From Cyprinodon diabolis (lineage: Eukaryota > Chordata > Actinopteri > Cyprinodontiformes > Cyprinodontidae): 64,000 nt of DNA. The notes under the pieces are model-generated. The model did not search any database and had not been told where the DNA came from. It worked only from the letters and a program-made list of their open reading frames with translations. A program made the position numbers and the translations under genes. Of this stretch, positions 1-33,900 are shown piece after piece. The stretch covers positions 25,842,001 through 25,906,000 of the forward strand of contig CM060070.1 in NCBI GenBank assembly GCA_030533445.1. Reading direction: 5' to 3'. Each line of letters begins with the position of its first letter. Position 1 is the stretch's first letter.

Positions 1-1005
1 GACATATTTCCACAGACATTAAGTTGAAATGCAGAAACAGAAAGTGTATTCAACTCTCTGCCACAATAATTAGCAGGGAAGCTCTATCTTTCTCTATAAT
101 TAAGTGAACCTGGCAATGGCAGGGTTGGGTTAAGAACTATTGTCAGAAATGTGGCTGTATGAAAACAGATGTGACATTCAGCACATTTTCTGTTAGCAAA
201 GCTGCTGATGGTTGGTGCAGGGATATACCTATGCTTAGAGCCTCTGTCCTCCATGCAGCTCCTGCCCACTACAGACATAAAAACAAAAAGAATAGTTATA
301 TCAGGTGTAGATGTGGTCAGTCCTTTTTAACATAGTGTTAAACCGATGGTTGGGATGTCGTCTGCTTTTTTTCTGAGTTTCCCCCCCAGTGGGAACAGCT
401 GTGCTGCGTCTGTGGCCTCTGTTTCAGGACACGCTGCAGTCCTCACTCTCTGGCACTGCAGCACACTCAACCGGAACTCTACAGCAATCATTACCTCTGA
501 CCTATATAGAGCTATATCTTCTTATTCTCACTCTTCTCTTTTATTTTGCCCTTCTATACCAGCTTGTATAAAAAAAGTAATCAGGCTCTGGAGCTTTGGA
601 CATTTAAACCCCACCCTCTTAGTTTGCTTTGACCAATCAGAACAGACACTGCAGTGAGGTTGGAAATGAGGGGAGGTGGTACAGGCTTTTTTTATTTGCT
701 TGTTTGTGTGTGTGTTTAGGGCAGCACAGATGGTGTGTTCTCTCCTCATGTGTGATGGTCATGCCAATCTCATTAAAGGCTGCTGTTGCTGCTGCCTCTG
801 ACCTCTCCCTCCCTCCCTCCCTCCCACCTTCGCTCATTCATTCTTCTCCCTCTCCTTTCTTCTGCTGCTTCTGCTCTAGTGTCTGCAGCCACTGAAAGAA
901 ACGCAGATCATTATTTACTCTGCACCGCCAGTGAAGGCCAGAGGCTCACTTCTGCAAATTTACTGTCTGCTACCTCTCTGTCTTCCTTCTTACACACTTT
1001 ACCAG
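1..1005. other. 5' flank and probable 5' UTR of ttc39a
   Basis: No coding exon is visible here. The last 250 bases before the start codon are strongly pyrimidine-rich (CTCC repeats around 806-830, then TTCTTCTCC runs to about 870), ending in a CTAG/CTGCAG stretch near 880-890 that could be a splice acceptor for a 5' UTR exon. No clear TATA box was found, so the transcription start and any upstream UTR exon (possibly outside the window) are unresolved. Short reading frames here have no recognisable protein similarity. Confidence 0.4.
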
Positions 1006-23186
<22,181 letters not shown>

Positions 23187-23321
23187 CAAACAGAGAAGGG
23201 CACACAAGTGCAGTGACCGCTTTCTGTTTGCAGTCCCATAGTCTGGTCTGATGTGTGCTGTTGGTGTGTACATCTGCAGCTCTGTCTGGCCTTATCTGAC
23301 TTCTTGTGTTTTCTGAAAAGT

Positions 23322-23327
23322 AATAAA
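23322..23327 (+). terminator. AATAAA poly(A) signal of ttc39a, proximal
   Basis: A canonical AATAAA 136 nt past the stop codon, followed within 25 nt by a TTCATTTCCTG stretch. It would give a very short 3' UTR. Confidence 0.6.
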
Positions 23328-23474
23328 CTGAGCTTCATTTCCTGATCTGATTTGAAACTCAAACGAGTGAGTTAAGAAGTGAGGCATGTGCTTATGTGAA
23401 ACTTGTTGGTGTTTCACTATGGCTACTCGCAGAGAGAAGCAAAAAAGGGTCAAATTTCTCTAATTTATGTACAG

Positions 23475-23644
23475 CAGGGATCTCCAAATCCACTCTTTCA
23501 GCATTATGGGCCTGTACACTTTAGATACATCCCTATTGTAACACAGCTGAATCAAAAGGTGGAGCTATCTCTTGTTGTGTTGAAAAAGGGATGCATCTAA
23601 AAGCTGCAAAACAGTAACTCTGAGGACTGGAATTGGAGAACCCT
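23475..23644. mobile_element. small hAT-like MITE in the ttc39a 3' flank
   Basis: About 170 bp, starting CAGGGATCTCCAAATCC and ending GGAATTGGAGAACCCT. These form an imperfect terminal inverted repeat of the CAGGGGTCTCCAAA type seen in fish hAT MITEs. An 8-bp target duplication is not evident, so the ends have decayed or my limits are off by a few bases. Confidence 0.6.
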
Positions 23645-24780
23645 AAACAAGGCCATTTCTTTTTTCTTCTCCAATGTTATACACTATTAATATGCCCATT
23701 GCAGCGGTAAACAGAACTAAACATGAAGGAGAAGCATTATTTTAAATGTTTCCTTTTTTTTTTTTATTGATTGTGTTAACTAAGTTGACACGTAGTTATA
23801 AAAACCCAATCATACAGATATATTTTGGCCATGTACAAAAAACTCGACCAAATTTTTATAAATATTGAAATTGTATAGTTCTATTTGTTCTTTTGTGTGC
23901 CCTCTATGTTTTTTGATTCACTGTATTTAGCAGTATAACAAAACCTTTCATTTGATCTTTACTTTTTTTATTACTTTGAAGTATCAAATACTGGCTAGTA
24001 AGAATGTATAATTTTAGTCTCTTTTTGAGACCACACAAAACTGAAACAACCACTTCTGAAATCCCCTTCTGTATTTTTTTTTTCTATTCACATGACTTTC
24101 AGCTCTCCAAGGTCAAAAAGCCAGCAAGACTTGCAGATGTTCTTTAGATGTACCTGCTTTAGACAGCACCTTTTACACACACTGTCCTATTTTAAGAGGA
24201 CAGAGGAACGTGTCTTTTAGAAAGGCAGACTCCCTCCTTTTTGCCTCCTGGTCTGTGGGACTGGTTCCAGCACTACTTGAGCTTGAACAAACGGGCCTTT
24301 GAAAGTGATCAGGGCTGTGCACTTGTCTGCCTGCTGCATCGTTTTACTAGTTAAAGGAAACTCTTAACCACCACAAACCACTACAGCTTAGACAGATTGT
24401 GAGAATCATCTGTTGACATCATCTACTGCTCCTGTTTGACCCACCTCTTTCCTAGAACTACCTACAGGACCCAAAAGTTGTGACCACATCCTGTGTCAGA
24501 TTATATCTATATGAACAAAAACGGTTCTCCTCTTACTTGATTGGTGGATGGGTTATGGAGTAAGGTTTCAAATTTTCAACCTTTTACAAACTTCTGTGGT
24601 GTTCGGAAAGTTGAAAAAATTAGGATTTATTTATATGATAATATAGGAATATCATTTGATTACTTTGAGTCCGTTGCAAAACCTTTTAATGGTGGAGGAA
24701 TGTATACATAGAATTATTGTTAACTGCAGTCAGTCTCTGGAATGTTTCAGCAAAATATAGAAACTTATGTTTTGGATTTT

Positions 24781-24786
24781 AATAAA
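24781..24786 (+). terminator. AATAAA poly(A) signal, distal candidate for ttc39a
   Basis: AATAAAAGG follows a TTTGGATTTT stretch and is followed by a T-rich region. It is a plausible end of a long 3' UTR isoform; transcript evidence is needed to choose. Confidence 0.4.
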
Positions 24787-25672
24787 AGGTATATTTTTAT
24801 TTGCCCTTAGAATGTACACATGTTGTCACTGGAAGAAATTCTGAACAAAAAGCTGTTGGTGTTTACAATCTGTATATTGTATTGGCCATGGTTACCTACC
24901 AATCAGAAGGAATTTCCTGTACATGTTTTTTTTGTTTTAATTTATGATGAAATTATACTGTGCAACTGAACAACCTGCTCTTGGTTGTCTTCTCTTTTTT
25001 TCTTCAATATATTGCAAATTGTACGGTACAAAGCACACAGCACAGGAACAAGAAGCACAGTTGGCTGTGATTTATTTGCTTTAAAAGGTTCTAGTCCATC
25101 ATTAAGGAAAATATTTTAATATTGTTGGTGGAGCAAGTCAACAAAATTAGACATGTTTGTTAACAATCTTCATAATATGTGTAAAAAATATATAATTTAT
25201 ATTTTACTACAGTAGCATAATCTCAATTCATTATTTGATCTTATGAATTCAGGGAGGGAAAATATAATTTGAGCAACATTATCTGTCATTGATAAATACC
25301 AATACAGAAAAAATGTTGGGACTGAGATCTCGAATAGTGTTGATCTACACATATGTTCTGGTCATTTTCTGACTGAAAGTAACAACTTGGTTTTTCTGAA
25401 AGATTTTTAGTTAGATTTGAATGTAAAATGGTTTTTTTATGAAATGTTCTGATATGATTCATGATTGCATGAAATTCAACAAAGTTCACTTGTTCTTTGG
25501 GAGAAAAATAAGGACCATAAAATCACAGATCTGCAAACAAATCTTATGGGGACTCTATGGTATATTACATACTTTCTAATTTTGCTTATCATGCAAACAG
25601 AAGCTTAAGTTCTTAACCAGAGATTTTTTTACATTATTAAAAGAGTCTTATTATAATAAAATATATCCCCCC

Positions 25673-27206
25673 AAAAAATTATATATATATATATACATAC
25701 ACACACACAGGTAAAAGCCACTAAATTAGAATATTTTGAAAAACTTGATTTGTTTCAGTAATTGCATTCAAAAGGTGTAACTTGTACATTATATTTATTC
25801 ATTGCACACAGACTGATGCATTCAAATGTTTATTTCATTTAATTTTGATGATTTGAAGATGCAACAAATGAAAATCCAAAATTCTGTGTGTCACAAAATT
25901 TGAATATTTCTTAAGGCTAATACAAAAAAGGGATTTTTTAGAAATTTTGGCCAACTGAAAAGTATGAAAATAAAAAATATGAGCATGTATAATGCTCAAT
26001 ACTTGGTTGGAGCTCCTTTTGCCTCAATTACTGCATTAATGCGGCGTGGCATGGAGTCGAGTTTCTGACACTGCTCAGGTGTTATGAGAGCCCAGGTTGC
26101 TCTGATAGTGGCCTTCAGCTCTTCTGCGTTTTTGGGTCTGGCATTCTGCATCTTCCTTTTCACAATACCCCACAGATTTTCTATGGGGCTAAGGTCAGGG
26201 GAGTTGGCTGGCCAATTTAGAACAGAAATACCATGGTCTGTAAACCAGGCACAGGTAGATTTTGCGCTGTGTGCAGGCGCCAAGTCCTGTTGGAACCTGA
26301 AATCTCCATCTCCATAGAGCAGGTCAGCAGCAGGAAGCATGAAGTGCTCTAAAACTTGCTCCGTTGACCCTGGATCTCAGGAAACAGGGAAACCATCACT
26401 GATGGTGGAAACTTTACACTAGACTTCAGGCAATGTGAATCCTGTGCCTCTCCTGTCTTCCTCCAGACTCTGGGACCTCGATTTCCAAAGGAAATGCAAA
26501 ATTTGCTTTCATCAGAAAACATGACTTTGGACCACTCAGCAGCAGTCCAGCTCATTTTTTCCTTAGCCCAGGTGAGACGCTTTTCGCGCTGTTTCTTGGT
26601 CAACAGTGGCTTGACACGAGGTATGCGGCAGTTGAAACCCATGTCTTTCAAGCGTCTCTTGGTGGTGGATCTTGAAGCACTGACTCCAGGAGCTGTCCAC
26701 TCCTTGTGAATCTCCCCCACATTTTTTAATGGGTTTTTTTACACAATCTTGACTAGGGCGCGGTGATCCCTGTCGCATGTACACTTTTTCTGACCACAGT
26801 TTTTCCTTCCCTTTGCCTCTCTATTAATGTGTTTGGACACAGAGCTCTGAGAACAGCCAGCCTCTTCAGCAATAACCTTTTGTGTCTTTCCCTCCTTGTG
26901 CAATGTGTTGATGGTCGCCTTTTGGACAGCTGTCAAATCTGAAGTCTTCCCCATGTTTGTGTAGGCTTCAGAACTGGAATGAGAGACCATTTAAAGCCCT
27001 TTGCAGGTGTTTTGAGTTAATCTTACACAATATTCAAATTTTGTGACACACGGAATTTTGGATTTTCATTTGTTGCCACTTCAAATCATCAAAATTAAAT
27101 GAAATAAACATTTGAATGCATCAGTCTGTGTGCAATGAATAAATATAATGTACAAGTTACACCTTCTGAATGCAATTACTGAAATAAATCAAATTTACTT
27201 GCTTTT

Positions 27207-27256
<50 letters not shown>

Positions 27257-27280
27257 ATATATATATATATATATATATAT
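25673..27280 (-). mobile_element. Tc1-like DNA transposon with long TIRs
   Basis: About 1.6 kb between ttc39a and rnf11. The left TIR (roughly 25705-25906) and right TIR (roughly 27032-27212) are near-identical inverted copies of about 200 bp, beginning CAGGTAAAAGC and ending near ATTTTGTGACACA. Outside them both ends continue into mirrored microsatellites: (TA)n(CA)n on the left and (GT)n(AT)n on the right. The TA target duplication is therefore buried in TA repeats. The transposase on the minus strand is broken (separate entry). Confidence 0.88.
25996..26990 (-). pseudogene. Tc1-like transposase, frame-broken
   Basis: Three minus-strand fragments read in order: 26990-26739 (N-terminal helix-turn-helix region, with TLHKEGKTQKVIAEEAGCSQ), 26720-26349 (linker and first catalytic Asp in VMFSDESKF) and 26340-25996 (second Asp in FQQDLAPAHS, then SPDLSPIENLWG with the catalytic Glu, DD34E type). 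There is a frame change between fragments 1 and 2 near 26725-26740. Between fragments 2 and 3 a segment around the usual WGAMS region is missing and replaced by a short out-of-frame tail. The catalytic residues are still recognisable but the protein cannot be made, so the copy is non-autonomous. Confidence 0.92.
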
Positions 27281-27979
27281 TGTGAGAAACAGTGTGATAA
27301 CTGTCTGGGATGAAGAAATTCCGTGAGGGCATATAAAACACGACGCTTAAAATGTTGGGAAGTTGTATTGAAAGACAGAAATATGAGAATAACAAATAAC
27401 AGCCATTACGGTGATGATAAAACGACTGATTAAAACCCTATGTTTATGTTTTCTATGTAAGACAATGTGACCACCTATCTGATTCGTTGTTACCAAGACC
27501 ATCCTGACCGATGGAGGAAGCTCATTTGTCCGTTCCTTCAAGGGGCGGTGCTACATCGTCACCTTTGTCGTTATTCAGCAGCTGCTCTCAAACTGGAAAG
27601 TCCCTTACAGCCAGACAGCTTCCAGTCAGGAATAATGCTCTTTCCTTTGTCACTTGATACCAGGGACTTGGATATTGTCTCCTATTGGTTGTCTTAGTAG
27701 ATATACAATACTGTCAGAGCTTTTTATTTTGTTTTGTTTTTTCTCACAAATGAATATCATCCTTTGGAGTCGAGGCTGGTGTTAGCTTGCTAGCTTTTTG
27801 TGCGTGTAGCTGTTAGCCGAAGGATGTTTTGTTGTTAAAGCAGGCATCTCTCCCATCGTCTGGGAGAGGATATTTATTGGCTTTTAATGGTCGGTCTGCT
27901 TCTGACCGTCTCTGTGTAAAGTGAGCCGTGAAATCCACCGACACAGACCGGGGGTCCGGTTTGACTGAAGAGGAAGGAG
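27281..27979 (+). promoter_or_regulatory. putative promoter and 5' UTR of rnf11
   Basis: The sequence upstream of the rnf11 start becomes GC-richer than the surrounding DNA. A GGGGCGG box lies at about 27542, TACATCGTCACC follows, and a GC-rich 5' leader lies at about 27770-27979. No TATA box is obvious. The transcription start is probably between 27550 and 27800. This is inference from composition and position only. Confidence 0.45.
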
Positions 27980-30900
27980 ATGGGAAACTGTTTGAAATCT
28001 CCGACCTCGGATGATATATCTTTGCTACATGAATCCCAGTCGGACCGGGCCAGCTATGGAGACGGTACCGACCTGGATCAGGAACCACCACCCCCCTATC
28101 AGGTCAGTTTAGACCGGACCTCAACCAAGCCCGCCTCTTGCAAAGTTAATAAACGTTTATTGCATGGTAAAATCTTGGTACGGTATTATGACTACGTGGA
28201 GCAGTATCTGATGTTTACAGATCTAAAATCTCCCTTCACAGCGATCAAACTAATCCTCTTTGCTCTATCCTTAGGTCCTTGCTCCGGGCAAATCCTTAAT
28301 AAACGATAATTCCTTTTGCATTTATAAGCGAAAGTCATTCATAAAAAAAAACAAAAAAAAAACATGTAGATTTGGTTTAGGTAAATATGCGTTAAACAAA
28401 ATATCCTAAATATATAGATTAACAATATGAGCTTACATTTTTATGATATCAAATTCTCCACGTGCAATATAATATTTATTTGGCTTTCTTGACTGAAGTT
28501 ACTAAATATTTCATTTAACTGACACCTTCAGGCAGATTCTGTTTGCATGTTGACCTCATTTCCTGACTTAGGTCATCTCTACACATTTAGGGCATGTTGT
28601 TCCTGTAAATATGTGGTTGTGTTATTGTTGTTCACCAGGTTAGCACATATCTGTATGTGATATTTAAGGCACTGGTAGATAACTTGTGTATTACTAGGTC
28701 AAGCCAGGCCTTATTAGATGGGCTTAAGTAAAGTATTTTTAAAACATGGCAAACTAAATGCAATGTAAGTACAGCACGACTTTATATTAGTTGAAGTTTA
28801 TTTATATTAAGCTTTTAAAATAGCTTCTCCTGAATAAGATTGGTAGTAAAATCTTACTCAGGAGTAAGATTTTAGGAGTAAGACGATACATTCTAAAACT
28901 AACTTAAAAATAAGAAAGAATATAATATGAATTATTCAAATAATTTGTATACATCCTTTAAAATCATTTTCTAAATTGTGTAGATTCATATAGATGTTTC
29001 TCTATTTTTGATTAGCATTGTGTCGATTGTAGTTTTAAATGAGATGTTTTTGTTTACTTTGTACCTCAAGGGATGCCATACCCAATAAAAGATGACTTCA
29101 TTTTAAATCTGGAAGCAATCAGTTGTACCAATGAATGACTGGAAACCAACTGTCAGCAGGGTTCAGATGTTTGACCTTCTAAAAGGCAAATCTGTGCGTT
29201 GCGTTCCTTTGGTGAAAGCAGTGAGGTGTGTTTTGTTTGTTGTTTGTATTATGCACCCTTGTTCTTGTATTTTAAGGTTTGTATGACTCAGTTTTCAAGG
29301 TAACGACAGTGATCCGGGTTAAAAAGGTAAATAAAGACCTGAAAAACACCCATCCAGCCTGTTTAGTAAAGCATTAAAAAAATCAAGTAAGGTGTATGAA
29401 AAGGAGGTGTCTGCCATCGGAGATTTCCAACCCAGCAAAAAAAAAAAAAAAATAGAAGCTCTTCCAAAGCAATCAATGGATTATTGATCAAACCTTTAGA
29501 CCAAGGCCCTTTTTCCCTGATTGCCCACTTTTGCCTGTTCTAGGAAATGGCCCTTGTAGTTTAAAACCTCATCCATCTCCAGATAATGAAGACCACATCA
29601 CTCTCTGATGCTTTGCTGCTAGGCTGTTTCATTTTATTGTATGCTTATCTGGATTTGCGCCTCAATACACTTTCCTTTTTGATAAAACCATGTATTTGGA
29701 GTGGCTCAGCTTATCCTGAACAGTGTTGTCAGGATAGAATAGGAAAGAGCCACTTGTTATTCTGAGGGCTTTTTATTATTTCAGTTTGTTAGGCTCTCCT
29801 TTGCCCTTCCGTCTTTCTGTATCTTTTAAAGCCTAAAACACTGAAGAAAATTGGGTGCAATTTTTTTATTGGAAGATTTGCCCTTCCAATGTTGGCAGCC
29901 CAAAGAGTTGTTGTTGCTTTTCCTTTTGACCTGTAAACTCCTGTTTCTATGTATCCCCAAACCCTCTTCTCTTAATTTGACACCTCTTATTATTTATTTT
30001 TCAAATATTGTAAAAAGCTTAAATGCTTATTTGATAACAGCATATCTGTTGGTGGCCTCCAACTGTTTTAATAGTTTTAGCAACAGTAACCCACCCTGTT
30101 GTGGAAGTAGGCAGACAGACGATAATGTCATTCTCAGAGTAGGATGCTTCATTTTCAGGGTCCTTCTCCAGGTTGAGATTGTGGTCGAAGAGTTTTAAAA
30201 ACACCTTATTCACAGAAAAGGCAACAAATTTCTCTTCATTTGAGCAGAAACAGAGAGCACAAAGATAAACATTAGAACTGGTTCAAAAGGCTGCTGGTAT
30301 GCTTTTGATGTCAGATATTTATTTAGAGACCTTAAACAGTGATGGGGTCAAATTAACCCCAAAGGTTACATAAGGGTTCTTAGCTCAGCTTAGCCAGTCA
30401 AAAGCTAAAAGGTCATAATATTTTTTATCTTTTTTTTTTTTTAACCTTTCTCTATTCTCAAATAAACAGTCGTTTACATTGGCCAAAATTGCCCAGGAAT
30501 TACTGTGGTATTCAGAAAATCCCTCATTTAGACTTTAAGGGATTTCTTGTGGGCTTTTTTTTTTTCTTTTTATTGCACGACTGATAACCCACAGTGATAC
30601 TGAATAACTGGCAGATGCTGTTTGTTTAAATGTTTTCCACACATACAGGGGTTTGAGTAGAAAAAATAAAATGTCAGCAGATTATAAACTTGCATGACAT
30701 TGCCTTTTGTTCGATAATTTTGGCTAAATATCTTTTAGTTTGAGCCATTCTTTGGGCTTTTATATTATTTATTGACACAAATATAACTTTTGCAACAGCT
30801 ATGTTGTTATTGCAACAGGAAATCCTCCGTCTTTCAGAAAATCATGTCAGGTCACAATGAGTATTATCTTTAAACTCTTAGTCTTTGTTGTTTTATGTCT

Positions 30901-33900
30901 ATGAAAACAATACACACATCTTTCATCATCTAATTTTTTTACACAGTTGTCCTTGCCTGCCCATTATTGTCCTGGGGTGTCACTCCCACTGTGTAATTAG
31001 GTCAGTCAGCTGTGGTCTGAGAAGGGATGACATAATAAACACAAGAGCTGAGCAGTTGTTATGAGAAGCCTCTTGCTTAAGCTCTCTGAAAGTCTCTTTA
31101 GAGATTGTTGTTTTGGTTAAACTGACGAGGTTTTATTAGAGATTGATCAATTAGGTGAAAATATAATGATAAACAATTGGATCACATCTCCCCCTTATGA
31201 CTCAGCACATTAATAATCTGAACCCAATCTTAGAAACTTGCTTACACATTCTTTTTTGTGCTTAAAGTTCAGCTAAATGCTTCAATAGGTGTTGTATGTG
31301 AACCTGTACTGTTCTTATTGGTTCACAGTCATGTTTTGCTGTCTATGTTGTTTTTCTTTCTTTTTGTTTTTTGCAGCATATTGTCTGAGATACCAGGTGT
31401 AAAGATGTCTGCCTTCTTTTGGAGATAATTGAATTGGAAAGCTTTCAGTCTGTGTAGGATTGTCTGCTAAAAAGGCATGTGGCAAACCAAGAATTGTTTA
31501 GGTAGATTAGGGGAATAAAAGTTTACCCAGAAGTGGATAAAATAAGTAAACCAGACAATATTAAACATGCCACAACAAGGGATCTAGAGGTCTAAGGCAC
31601 AAGTGTCTGAGTTTACTTCTTAGAAGAACAGAAGGTTTATTTAATAAAATATCATAACTAGCATAACTGTTGATGCATCTAGCAGCTAACCAGAATCAGA
31701 ATCGGGTTTATTGCCATTGTTAGTGAAGGAGTTCACAAACTAGGAATTTTTTATGGTACAATCGTGCAACATGAAACATATAATATGAAATAGGTAAATA
31801 AAATTATAAAAATCTCTAAAAACACTGGGGTATAAGGCATGCAAAAATAGACTAATATATACACTTAGGATAAAAATATGGATAAAAAAAATATATAAAA
31901 AAAAAAAGTAAAATGTACAAGGTAGTGCAAATAGAGCAGTGTGCAATACAGCAGTGTAAATGGCATGGGCAGGTTATGGAGTCTGACATATAGTTATGTG
32001 TTCATGAGTCTTATGGCAGAGGGGAAGAAGCTGTTTTTATGGCGGGAGGTTCTGGTCCATATGGACCGTAGCCTCCTCCCTGAGGGGAGAGGTTCAAACA
32101 GACTGTGTCCAGGGTGAGAAGGGTCGGCTGTGATGCGACCTGCACGCTCCCTGGTCCTGGAGACATACAGGTCCTGGAGTGATGGCAGCTTACAGCCGAT
32201 CACCTTCTCAGCGGAGCGCACAATGCGCTGCAGTTGGTATCTGTCCCTGGCGGTGGCGCCAGAGTACCACACGGTGATGGAGGAGGTGAGGATGGACTCA
32301 ATGATGGAGGTGTAAAATTGCACCAACATCCGGGTTGGCAGCTTAAGTTTCCTCACCTGCCCCAGAAAGAACATCCTCTGCTGGGCCTTCTTGACGAGGG
32401 AGCTGATGGTCGACTCCCACTTGAGGTCCTGGGTGATGGTGGTGCCCAGGAAGCGGAAGGACTCCACGTTGGAGATGGGGGTAGGGCTGTCTGTGAGGGC
32501 AAGGGGGGACGGTGGGGCTGTGACCTTTCTGAAGTCAACGATCATCTCCACTGTCTTTTGGGCGTTCAGATCCAGGTTGTTGCTGCTGCACCAGGACACC
32601 AGCCGGTCCACCTCCCTCCTGTAGGCAGACTCATCACCGTCCGAGATGAGCCCGATGAGGGTGGTGTCGTCCGCAAACTTGATCAGTTTAACGGACTGAT
32701 GGCTGGAGGTGCAGCAGTTGGTGTACAGGGAGAAAAGCCAGGGGGAAAGGACACAGCCCTGGGGGGATCCGGTGTTGATGGTCCGTGTGTCCGAGACAGT
32801 TGTTCCCAGCCGCATGTGCTGTCTCTGGTCCGTCAGGAAGTCAGTGATCCACCTGCAGAGGGAGCTGGGCACGTTGAGCTGGTACAGCTTGTCCTGGAGC
32901 AGATCTGGGAGGATGGAGTTGAAGGCAGAGCTGAAGTCTACGTAGGCGTAGGTTCCTGGGGAGTCCAGATGCTGCAGGATGAAGTGGAGGGCCAGGTTGA
33001 CTGCGTCGTCTACGAACCTGTTGGCTCTGTAGGCGAACTGCAGCGGGTCCAGGAGGGGGGCGGTGATGGTTCATTTTTATAAAGAATGAAGAAAAATTGT
33101 GTTGCCACAGGACAGAACGCAGCATCATCTAGGAACCCTGGGCCCATTGGTAATGTTCTGACACTACCACATGCAGAAAAAAAACACACGTACAGAGTAA
33201 ACATAGAATTGTGCCTTTGGGGATTTGACACAAACATTTCTTGACCTGTTTGTGGGGGTACAAGTGACAGACTGTGTAGAGTTGACTCATTTAAAACTAA
33301 GAATCTGAGAATGCTACTGTCATCCATAGCAGACCAATGTTTGCTTTTGTATGAATGTTACACTGAACGACACCATTGACTTGTGAGTGTGAGGCTCATG
33401 CAGGTTAAAGAGAGAGAGGGATGGAGGTGGATGACATTGCTTAAGACAAGACTCATCTCACTTGTACACACAGAAACCCGTAACAGGTGTTCTGAAATTT
33501 TCCAGCCTTGGACTCGGTTTCAATAATTATCATCTACACCAATCTCTGAAAACAGTGGATCCGTGTGGACACGTAGCCTAAATGACAACATAGCTTTGCT
33601 GACACACTCAGTCTGGTCTCTCTGTAGACTGAGCTAGTAAACACCCAAATTATCATCCATTCTCCGAAACTAGCACATAGAAGGACTGATCAGTCCCTGG
33701 GAACAAAAAAGAAACTCCTTTGTGTTTAGACTAGATTATGATGCATGTCAGCCAAAATGCAGCTTATTAAATGTTGACATTCAAGTTATGAAGGACTTTA
33801 ATTCTGTAATTATTTTTATAATACCAGCTAGAGCTGTGGAATTAATTGCATTTACAATACAATGGCAATATATAAATGTTTAAATTGCAGAGATGCTCAA

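Larger units (their letters stand above)
23187..25672 (+). other. ttc39a 3' UTR and intergenic DNA
   Basis: Follows the TAA of ttc39a. The proximal poly(A) signal is at 23322 and a more distal one at 24781. In between lie a small MITE (23475-23644) and GC-poorer sequence with an unremarkable 24.1-24.5 kb part. If the distal signal is used the 3' UTR is about 1.6 kb and includes the MITE. No ORF here resembles a known protein. Confidence 0.5.

Noticed and set aside
27215..27280. (GT)n(AT)n tract as a separate microsatellite locus
   Set aside because: It mirrors the tract at the other end of the Tc1-like element and is better treated with that element.
32234..33082. 282-codon open frame on the plus strand across the LINE
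   Set aside because: It is the antisense shadow of the reverse-transcriptase frame on the minus strand; it has low-complexity Gly/Val/Glu composition and no domain.
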